From an uncultured Leuconostoc sp. (GTDB lineage: Bacteria; Bacillota; Bacilli; Lactobacillales; Lactobacillaceae), in the NCBI RefSeq assembly GCF_946222815.1, contig NZ_CAMJRK010000018.1, positions 1 through 22,096 on the forward strand: a stretch of 22,096 nt of DNA. The letters run 5' to 3'. The translations under genes were made by a program, and so were the position numbers. Below the pieces are notes generated by a model. That model ran no database searches. It was not told where the DNA came from and saw only the letters and a program-made list of their open reading frames with translations. Positions 7,325 to 14,400 of the stretch are shown here, piece after piece. Position 1 is the stretch's first letter, and the number at the start of each line of letters is the position of its first letter.

Positions 7325-7700
7325 TCCGTTTAAAAAAATGGGTGAAACGTTGTCTAGATTGTATCGTGATCGTGTGACAATTTATGGTGGTAAGCCAGTT
7401 GAACGCAATGGTGCAACTGAAATACAAGATGTGGTTATTGTTTCTGATTATGCTTGTAAGATTTCATTAGCCAAACAGCAGGCTAGTGAAGATGGCGCGT
7501 TCGGAACAGATAGTTATGATGCCAAGTTGTTTCTTGATAACGGTGTCAAAATACCTGCTGGTGCTATTTTAGATGTAACTGATGTCAATGGGAATACAAC
7601 ACGCTATAAACGTTCATCTGCGAGTTATACGGCATATGCTAGTCATCAAGAAGTAACCATGGTTCGTGATGAGAAAGCAACGGTAAAAATCAATGGGTAG
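7317..7700 (+). CDS. Head closure / head-tail joining protein (YqbH/XkdH-like)
   Basis: This 127-residue beta-rich protein has DRVTIYGGKPV near the start, then a CKISLAKQ strand, KLFLDNGVKIPAGAILDVTDVNGNTTRYK in the middle and VTMVRDEKA at the end. This is the usual look of the small beta-barrel stopper or head-closure proteins (YqbH/XkdH, phage head-tail joining family). These bind beneath the adaptor to hold packed DNA in the head. The start overlaps the adaptor gene by 8 bases and has GGGGG upstream. Confidence 0.7.
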   Translation: MSDPFKKMGETLSRLYRDRVTIYGGKPVERNGATEIQDVVIVSDYACKISLAKQQASEDGAFGTDSYDAKLFLDNGVKIPAGAILDVTDVNGNTTRYKRSSASYTAYASHQEVTMVRDEKATVKING

Positions 7701-8121
7701 TTTTGGTAAATTTGATACAAAAGACTTTGATGCGTTCGTTTCAGAATTTGAGAACAAGATCCGTGGCGAAACTATTGTTAAAGAGATTGAAGCAGCTTTA
7801 TCTCAAACAGCTGGCATGACGGTTAATAAAGTCGAAAAGAAAACACCTGTTGCTAAAGTAGGTGGCGGTACGCTGAGACGTAATTGGGAAGCGAGTGCGA
7901 CCAAATATTTTGGAAACACGTTCATGGTAAATATTTATAATGACACTGAATATGCAGCACATGTCGAGTATGGGCATCGTATTGTTAGAGGTGGTAAAAC
8001 AGTTGGTAAACAACCAGGTGTATTCATGTTGCGTGATGCGATGTTAGAAGTTGACCGTAATTGGGATAAATTAGTCGGTAAACGCTTCTTAAAAGCTATC
8101 GATAACATATTAGGGGGGTAA
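7693..8121 (+). CDS. Tail completion protein (HK97 gp10-like / XkdI-like)
   Basis: This 142-residue protein has the pattern of the HK97 gp10-like family. A helical N-terminus leads to KKTPVAKVGGGTLRRNWEAS (about residues 49-68), then strands with MVNIYNDTEYAAHVEYGHR (about 78-96) and a final helical section FMLRDAMLEVDRNW. Family members complete the head-proximal end of the tail so that head and tail can join. The start overlaps the previous gene by 8 bases; its ribosome site is weak, which suggests translational coupling. Confidence 0.85.
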   Translation: MGSFGKFDTKDFDAFVSEFENKIRGETIVKEIEAALSQTAGMTVNKVEKKTPVAKVGGGTLRRNWEASATKYFGNTFMVNIYNDTEYAAHVEYGHRIVRGGKTVGKQPGVFMLRDAMLEVDRNWDKLVGKRFLKAIDNILGG

Positions 8122-8124
8122 TTT

Positions 8125-8541
8125 ATGGAAGACGTCACATCATTATTGATAAAAACATTACATGATAAATTACCAGATATGCCAGTGTATCGAGAGAAAA
8201 TACCAACGGCTTTCAGTGAGCCATCGTTTTCACTTAATCGTATTAGTTTGTCTTCAAAGGGCGAACCAAACGGCCGTGACATGCGATTGTATTCGTTTGA
8301 TATAGCTTACTTCCCAGAACCTAATCGTCCTCGTGAAGATATGGATACTATGGCTGAGTGGCTCACGGCTAATTTGACAAGTATTGAGCCGAATTATGCA
8401 GCGTTGATTAATCGAGATATAGCCGTAGTTGATGACATACTGCATTACACGTTCGATGTTCGAGCGCGAGTACGCGTTGGCCACGGAGAATTGTTTAATC
8501 AACCGATAGATTATAAAGGAGGACTTAAAAATGGACAATAA
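8125..8541 (+). CDS. Tail terminator protein (YqbJ/XkdJ-like)
   Basis: This 138-residue protein is the predicted tail terminator, which caps the growing tail and sets its final length with the tape measure. It starts with a helix (MEDVTSLLIKTLHDKLP) and continues with strands (LYSFDIAYFPEP, LHYTFDVRARVRVG), a mixed alpha/beta pattern typical of this family. It occupies the expected place between the gp10-like protein and the sheath. GGGGGG lies 6 bases before the ATG. The end overlaps the next gene by 11 bases. Confidence 0.72.
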   Translation: MEDVTSLLIKTLHDKLPDMPVYREKIPTAFSEPSFSLNRISLSSKGEPNGRDMRLYSFDIAYFPEPNRPREDMDTMAEWLTANLTSIEPNYAALINRDIAVVDDILHYTFDVRARVRVGHGELFNQPIDYKGGLKNGQ

Positions 8542-8848
8542 CAATACAGTAGCTGAAATTAAAGCATATTTAGACGAAAATCAAATTGCCTATAGTTCAT
8601 CAGCGACAAAAACTGATTTATTGGCACTTATACCTGTGGCAGTACCAGAAACAGAAATAGAGCCAGAACAGCAACCAGTGGTACCGGTTCATCGTGAACC
8701 CTACTATACAAAAGCAGAGCTGTTAGGATTGATAACTGGTTATATGCACGACTATTTCTTCATCGCATTGGAGAATGGCCGTACTTATACGTACAAAGAA
8801 GCGCTTCAATCAGTTGATGACTGGAAGCACTCTGGCACAATTTTTTAA
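8531..8848 (+). CDS. Small protein with N-terminal HeH domain, before the sheath gene
   Basis: This 105-residue protein begins with an HeH (helix-extended loop-helix) domain at about residues 5-34 (NTVAEIKAYLD, ATKTDLLALI). An acidic, Pro/Glu/Gln-rich linker follows, then a C-terminal module (about 56-105) with YYTKAELLGLITGYMHDYFF and TYTYKEALQSVDDW that I do not recognise. It is a distant relative of the protein at 6660, with the domain moved to the other end. AAAGGAGG lies 9 bases before the ATG, inside the previous gene. The function is unknown; it may be a small virion or tail-joint protein. Confidence 0.72.
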   Translation: MDNNNTVAEIKAYLDENQIAYSSSATKTDLLALIPVAVPETEIEPEQQPVVPVHREPYYTKAELLGLITGYMHDYFFIALENGRTYTYKEALQSVDDWKHSGTIF

Positions 8849-8858
8849 ATAAAATCTC

Positions 8859-8864
8859 AGGAGG
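8859..8864 (+). promoter_or_regulatory. Strong ribosome binding site for the TTG-started sheath gene
   Basis: A perfect AGGAGG lies 8 bases before TTG 8873. No ATG or GTG in frame nearby has such a site, so it decides the start of the sheath gene. Confidence 0.75.
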
Positions 8865-8872
8865 ATAATAAA

Positions 8873-10237
8873 TTGGCAGGCGGAAATTGGAACTCACAAA
8901 GTAAGACATTACCAGGTGCATATGTTGATGTTTATTCAAGCAAAAATGCAACCCTTTCATCAGACGATCTAAGAGGCGTTGTATTTACATCAATTAGTGG
9001 CTTAAATTGGGGACAACGCGGCGTAGTTAAAGCTGATTTGTCAACAGACTTTTTGGCATTATTTGGAAAATCAATTGATGATCAAGCATTGCTTGGTTTG
9101 AAGATGATTTTACAAAACGCACGTACGGCTTATGTATTTAATTTTAATTCGGGTACAGTAGCTACCGGGACATCAAACGTGTTGCCTTGGTCATTTGCTG
9201 CTAAGTATCCTGGAACGATTGGCAACACAATTAGTGTAGCAATCACACCAGACCCAAGTAACTTAGCTCGCTTTATCGTCAAGACAATTCTTGGCACAGA
9301 AGTTGTTGCATCACAAACAGTTGCTAAGGCGTCTGAATTGGTAGCAAATGGTTATGTTATACCAACAATAAACGCTAGCGACACAGCAAACGATGGTGCC
9401 ACTAAGTTGGGTGCGTTAGTAACTGGAATTACTGTTAAATTGGCAAATGGTACAACGGATGCTTCAAGTAGCCTTGATGATTTCGTTGTTGCAGCTGAAA
9501 CGTATGAATACAACACGATTACAGCACCTATGTCTGCGGCAGGTGCATCAATTCAAACTTTGATTGCATCAACAGCAATTCGTTTGCGTGATGAGCAGGG
9601 TCGCAAGGTGCAAGCCGTTGTACCTTACAGTTCATTATTTAGTCCTAACCATGAAGGTGTTATTGTAGTTGGTAACGGTGTCAAGTTGGCAGATGGTACA
9701 GTGTACAACACATCAATTATGGCTGGCTGGTTTGCCGGTATAACTGCTGCAGCATCACCAAATGAGTCACTGACTTATAAACGTGTATTTGGAGCCGTTG
9801 ACACAGTGCCGCGTTTGAACGAATCAGCACAAATTGCTGCTGTTCAGTCAGGACAACTTGTCTTTGATGCTTCGCGTAACTTGGTTCGTGTATTGGTCGA
9901 CATCAACAGCTTGACGCAATTCACAAAGACAAAAGGCAGTGAATTTTCAAAAAACCGTGTCTTGCGTGTGCTTGATGCCATCGCAAACAATACCCGCGAA
10001 ACATGGGAAGATAACTTTATTGGACAAGTCACCAACGATGCAGCGGGTCGTGATTTGTTCAAGGCTAACCGCGCTGAGTACTTGGCAAGTTTGCAAGCAC
10101 AAGGGGCGATTGAAAACTTCACAACTGATGACATTGTTGTATCAGTTGGCAATAACAAAGACAGTGTTGTTGCTACAATCAACGTGCAACCAACTGACGC
10201 AATGGAAAAGTTGTACATGACAGTTTACGTAAAATAA
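8873..10237 (+). CDS. xkdK: Contractile tail sheath protein (XkdK-like)
   Basis: This 454-residue protein is the tail sheath, which surrounds the tube and contracts on infection; it defines the phage as a myovirus. The N-terminus (LPGAYVDVYSS) and the C-terminal section with FSKNRVLRVLDAIANNTRETWEDNFIG (about residues 360-386) and ATINVQPTDAMEKLYMTVYV at the end match the XkdK group of sheath proteins. The length is normal for that group. It starts at TTG, supported by a perfect AGGAGG 8 bases upstream. The next gene, the tube, starts 15 bases after its stop. Confidence 0.95.
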   Translation: MAGGNWNSQSKTLPGAYVDVYSSKNATLSSDDLRGVVFTSISGLNWGQRGVVKADLSTDFLALFGKSIDDQALLGLKMILQNARTAYVFNFNSGTVATGTSNVLPWSFAAKYPGTIGNTISVAITPDPSNLARFIVKTILGTEVVASQTVAKASELVANGYVIPTINASDTANDGATKLGALVTGITVKLANGTTDASSSLDDFVVAAETYEYNTITAPMSAAGASIQTLIASTAIRLRDEQGRKVQAVVPYSSLFSPNHEGVIVVGNGVKLADGTVYNTSIMAGWFAGITAAASPNESLTYKRVFGAVDTVPRLNESAQIAAVQSGQLVFDASRNLVRVLVDINSLTQFTKTKGSEFSKNRVLRVLDAIANNTRETWEDNFIGQVTNDAAGRDLFKANRAEYLASLQAQGAIENFTTDDIVVSVGNNKDSVVATINVQPTDAMEKLYMTVYVK

Positions 10238-10251
10238 GGAGGTCATAGATA

Positions 10252-10728
10252 ATGGCGGATCAAGTAGTATTAAATCAACGTGATGCAATTAACTCAAAAG
10301 AGGGAACCGTTGTCATTAACATTAATGGCAATAACTATCCATTCATTGAAGCCACAGAAGTATCAGCACAAGTCGACTTCAACAAAGAAGATGTCATGCG
10401 CTTAGGTACGCGATTCAAGGGTTCAAAGGTTACCTCAGCAGAAGGTACAGGCACAATCAACGGTTATCTTGTATCCTCAATTTGGGTATCAGAAGTTCTT
10501 GAAAACTATAAGAACACAGGCATTCTGCCAAGCATGTCATTGACTGTAACGGTCGAAGACAAGGATTCATCAGTTGGCAAGCAAGTGGTTGTTTTGACTG
10601 GATTCATGATTGACACAGTCCCATTGTTCAATTTGCAATCAGATGACGGCGTGATGATGGGCGAGACTGATTTCACATTCGATGGTTACCAGTTGACAAA
10701 CAAATTTGGTGGGCCACAACGTTCATAA
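10252..10728 (+). CDS. xkdM: Tail tube protein (XkdM-like)
   Basis: This 158-residue protein is the predicted tail tube subunit, whose rings stack inside the sheath. It is beta-rich and carries the XkdM pattern: EGTVVININGNNYPFIEATEV near the start, KGSKVTSAEGTGTINGY (about residues 56-72) and a final GETDFTFDGYQL. Its place directly after the sheath is standard. AAGGAGG precedes the ATG. Its last codons form part of a hairpin followed by a T run (10715-10745), which may reduce read-through into the chaperone gene. Confidence 0.93.
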   Translation: MADQVVLNQRDAINSKEGTVVININGNNYPFIEATEVSAQVDFNKEDVMRLGTRFKGSKVTSAEGTGTINGYLVSSIWVSEVLENYKNTGILPSMSLTVTVEDKDSSVGKQVVVLTGFMIDTVPLFNLQSDDGVMMGETDFTFDGYQLTNKFGGPQRS

Positions 10729-10745
10729 GCGTTTGTGACTTTTTT
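10715..10745 (+). terminator. Attenuator-like hairpin at the end of the tube gene
   Basis: CACAACG (10715-10721) pairs with CGTTTGTG (10730-10737), with one bulged T and an 8-base loop containing the TAA stop. AC and six T follow. This could be a leaky terminator lowering expression of chaperone, tape measure and baseplate genes relative to sheath and tube, whose products are needed in many copies. The stem is short, so confidence is moderate. Confidence 0.4.
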
Positions 10746-10779
10746 ATGATTACCACTTACAAAAATAGGAGATAAAGAC

Positions 10780-11193
10780 ATGACACAAAAATCAGTAAGC
10801 GCATTTATGCTACAAGACACATCAGTTTTGGAAGAAACTAAGGAAATCAAATTCCCGCAATTTAGTGAGGCATTTGTTATTCGTTCATTGACAGCTGATG
10901 AGTTTGACAACATTACTAAACGCTCAACACGTCGCACTAAGCAAAACGGTGCAATGGTTAAAGAAGTTGACCAAAATAAGCTAGTTGATACGTTGGTATC
11001 CGAAGCTGTTGTGACGCCAGACCTGAATGATGCCGGTTTGCAAGAACACTACGGCACGATTGGTAATGCAGCTGGGACAGCGCGTAAGATGTTGAAGGCT
11101 GGTCAATGGGGTGATTTGATTAAGGAAGTTCAAGATTTGAGCGGCTTTGACCAAGAACCTTTGGATGAATTGGTTGATGAAGTAAAAAACTAA
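10780..11193 (+). CDS. xkdN: Tail assembly chaperone, short form (XkdN-like, gpG-type)
   Basis: This 137-residue protein matches the XkdN-like tail assembly chaperones of PBSX-type phages, with KEIKFPQFSEAFVIRSLTADEF near the N-terminus and a C-terminus ending in LDELVDEVKN. It coats the tape measure during tail building and helps recruit tube subunits; it is not in the finished virion. It occupies the standard place between tube and tape measure. AGGAG lies 8 bases before the ATG. Its last two sense codons are the slippery site A AAA AAC, and a -1 shift there adds a 64-residue extension. Confidence 0.88.
   Translation: MTQKSVSAFMLQDTSVLEETKEIKFPQFSEAFVIRSLTADEFDNITKRSTRRTKQNGAMVKEVDQNKLVDTLVSEAVVTPDLNDAGLQEHYGTIGNAAGTARKMLKAGQWGDLIKEVQDLSGFDQEPLDELVDEVKN
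11184..11190 (+). other. Programmed -1 ribosomal frameshift site (A AAA AAC)
   Basis: The heptamer A AAA AAC sits in the correct phase (gtA AAA AAC TAA) directly before the stop of the short chaperone. It has the canonical X XXY YYZ form. After slipping, the ribosome reads CTA ATA AAT GCC and so on, open to 11384. The downstream frame lacks a start codon for its first 48 bases. I do not see a clear stimulating hairpin just downstream; the adjacent stop codon may help by pausing. Confidence 0.85.
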
Positions 11194-11384
11194 TAAATGC
11201 CGATGATGGTGCAGACTTTCAATATTACTTTTATACGATGCACAACTTCCATTGGACGCCTAATTATTGGGCGGGCTTAAAAAAGCGCGAGAAAGCAATT
11301 GTAATTGCTGGTATCGACATCAAAATCAAGGAAGAAGAACGTGAGCGTAAACGAGCTGAAAGTAAAGCTAGACATCGGCATTAA
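11190..11384 (+). CDS. Tail assembly chaperone frameshift extension (gpGT-type T domain)
   Basis: This is the -1 frame continuation of the chaperone: 64 residues added after the slip, giving a fused protein of about 201 residues encoded from 10780 to 11384. The extension reads LINADDGADFQYYFYTMHNF, then a Trp-containing segment (HWTPNYWAGLKKREKAIV), and ends in a very basic/acidic helix rich in Lys, Arg and Glu. The F.YYFY..H.F..W.PNYWA pattern is typical of the second chaperone part before the tape measure in Firmicutes phages. The long form probably binds the tape measure. An independent start at ATG 11238 is possible but has no ribosome site. Confidence 0.8.
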   Translation, partial: LINADDGADFQYYFYTMHNFHWTPNYWAGLKKREKAIVIAGIDIKIKEEERERKRAESKARHRH

Positions 11385-11403
11385 CGTGAGGTTTTTTCTC
11401 ACG
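11385..11403 (+). promoter_or_regulatory. Small hairpin between chaperone extension and tape measure gene
   Basis: CGTGAG (11385-11390) and CTCACG (11398-11403) form a perfect 6-pair stem around the loop GTTTTTT. It starts right after the stop of the chaperone extension. The T run is in the loop and not after the stem, so it is not a normal terminator on the + strand. It could be an RNA processing or protection element. AGGAGG and the tape measure start follow 18 bases later. Confidence 0.35.
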
Positions 11404-11432
11404 GTACATAAAGTAAAAAAAGGAGGTAACGT

Positions 11433-14400
11433 ATGTCAACGGTTAGTGCAACATTGGAAATTTATGATAGGTTTTCAGCGCCATTAAAGGCAATCGCATC
11501 AGGAATGAGTGGCGCTGTTCGTGCGACAGATTCATTAACTAGCAGTATGAATAAATCAACGAATATCGATAAGAGTTTAGAACGATCTCAGCGCATGGCT
11601 ACGCTTACTAGTTCTGCGTTTACCGAAGCACAGAGAAAGGTTACTGCGCTTCAGGTCTCAGGAAGTGCATCAGCATCAGAAATGCTGAAAGCAGAAAAGA
11701 ATGTCAATCTTTTATCAAACGAGATGAAAAGAGCCAGCGCCGAAGTAACTCGGTTATCTGGTAATATGAAAAACTCTGGCAATGGTACTAATTTTTCAAA
11801 ACCAAAACAAGAATTAGCAGAATTGGGAGCACAAGCTGAAAAGACTAGCGGATTATTCAAGTCAATATTGGGAGCCAATTTAATTGGTGCTGGTATTGGT
11901 AAGGCAATCGGCGTAGTGACCGGCTCAATTGGAGATGCTGTCAAACGTGTTGATACGTTGAATAATGCCAGTCGTTCATTTGAAAACATGGGTTTTTCTG
12001 CTAATCAGACTAAATCAGCAATGTCTGGATTAGATAAAGCGACTACCGGTTTACCGACAACTATTGATACTGCAGTGAAACAAACACAGTTATTGGCTGC
12101 ATCTACTCAAGACATCGGAAAGTCAGTTGATATTTTCAAAGCAATGAATGATGGTATTTTAGGTTTCGGAGGTACATCGGAACAAGTCGAAAATTCAGTT
12201 GTTCAATTATCTCAGGCATTTTCGAATGGAAAAGTTGATGCTGAAACTTGGAACTCAATGATTAACGGTGGGTTAGGACCATCATTAAATGCTATTGCTA
12301 AGACGATGGGAAAAACAACGGGACAACTGAAGGATGGCCTTTCAAAAGGGACGATTAGTGTAGCACAATTTCAAGATTCCTTGATTGATTTGGATAGAAA
12401 TGGCGGTGGTGGTATGCAGTCGCTAAGTCAAATAGCCCAAAATAGTACGGCAGGTATAGCGACATCAATGTCAACTATGAGAACAGCTGTCGTTAGGGGC
12501 ATTGCTGGCATAATTAACGGTTTTGCAAAAGGCGGCCTTGTCGACGTTATGAATAAAATAACCGACGGGATTAAATCATCTGTGCCATTGTTCGAAGCTT
12601 TTGGCGCTAAAGTGGGTCAAATTTTTCAACGTGTTGTTAAAGGTGCTGGAGATTTTTGGAACGCATTCAAGAGTGCTGGTGCTGTATCAGCAATTATGGG
12701 GGCTTTTTTTTCAATAAAAGGTGCGATTGATTCGGTCATGTCAGCACTGAAGTCAACAGACGGGAGTAGCTTATTTACAATTAAAAACGCCGCTGAATTA
12801 CTCGGTACAGCAGTTGTTTGGGCGGCTAATCAAATTGACAATTTGGCGACGTTTATCCAACGTTTGGATCCAAATATCATAAAAGCGATTGCAACAGCAG
12901 CAGGAATTGCGCTAACTGCATTCTTGGGTTGGAAAGCTATCAATGGTGTTATTGGTGGTATATCTAGTTCAATTAAAGGGTTATCAAGTGCCTTTACAGG
13001 CGTTGGTTCAGCAATGGGATTTGTTACCAAACATCCTATACTCAGTGTCATTATTGGACTAGCTGCAGCATTTGTTTATGCCTATGCGACATCTGAAAAG
13101 TTCAGGAGTGGTGTTAATACAGTCGCTAAAGCAATTGGAAAGGCAGTCAGTGCGATTGCTGATTTTGTCGTTAAAAATAAAGAACTAATTGGTGCTTTGA
13201 GCGTTCCTGCATTAGCTGGTTTCGGATTTTTAATTGCTGGACTTTCTGGAAAGTTCGGCAAACTACTCGGACCATTGGGCAAAGTCGGTGGGCTTATCAC
13301 CGGACTTGGCAAAACAAAGTCATCCGGTGTTGGAAAAGTAGCGGAAGATATCACTAAAGTCACCGATTCCGGTTCGAGCTTTAAAAACATAATTGGTAAA
13401 GGGTTAAGTTTCACGATGAAAGCTATCGGTGTTGCTGCCGTAATTGGTAGTCTGGCATTACTTGCAAAGTCACTAGAAGGCATTGCAAATGCAGGCGCGC
13501 AAGCACCAGCGAACTTAGCGACATTCGGTGCAGTAGTCGCTGGATTAGCAGGCACGTTCGCTTTACTAGGGTCAAAGTTGCAAACGTCAATGGGAGGCAT
13601 TATTGTATTTGCCGCTGCCATGGGTATTATGGCACTAGCTATGGCACCAATCGCCAATGCAGGACAAAATGCGGCAGTTAATTTAGCAGCGTTTGGTTTA
13701 GTTGTTGCTGGTCTGGCTATGGTATTTTCTATTTTCGGTTCAGCACTAACAGCTTCCATGGCTGGGATCATCGTATTTGCTACTGCAATCAGTATGATGG
13801 CTTTGGCCATGGCACCAATAGCAAATGCGGGTGCTAATGCAGCAGCTAATATGGCAACATTTGGCTTAGTTATCACTGGTTTAGTTATGGTATTTGCATT
13901 ATTTGGAACAGCACTTACAGCAGCAATTCCGGCCATGTTAGCGTTTGGCGCAACTATTTTAATGATAGGTGCAGGAATTGGTATGGCAGCCCCTGGTTTG
14001 GCTATGATGCCGCCAATTATCATGGCACTTGGTATGGCGTTTTCAATGGCAGCCATGGCGGTTGCCACAGCAATTACGATGATTATCGGCGCAGTTGCCG
14101 GACTAGTGACAACGATTGCTGGCGCTATTATGGGTATTGTTGACACAATTGGAAACACGTTAGTTAATGTATTTCAACAAGCCGGTGACTCAATCAGTCA
14201 AGTAGTCACATCGATTGGCGATTCAATTAGTCAAGTTGTGACAGCTATATCTGATGGCGTCTCACAAATTGTTACCTCTGTTGGTGGTGCAGTGAAGGGT
14301 GTATTGAACGCACTCGCAAAAGTATTCGATAGTATCGGAAATGCTGCCTTAAATGCTGGTAAAGGCTTTCAGTTACTTGCTGATGGTATTTCGCAGTTAG

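Noticed and set aside
9844..10218. A 124-codon - strand frame in the sheath gene
   Set aside because: Lies wholly within a strongly supported gene, with no recognisable domain and no start signal.
13082..14158. A 358-codon open frame on the - strand inside the tape measure gene
   Set aside because: Its product is an unnatural Ala/Ile/Pro/Asn-rich string, the mirror of Gly/Ala/Met/Asn-rich codons on the + strand. No ribosome site or family features; it is a composition shadow.
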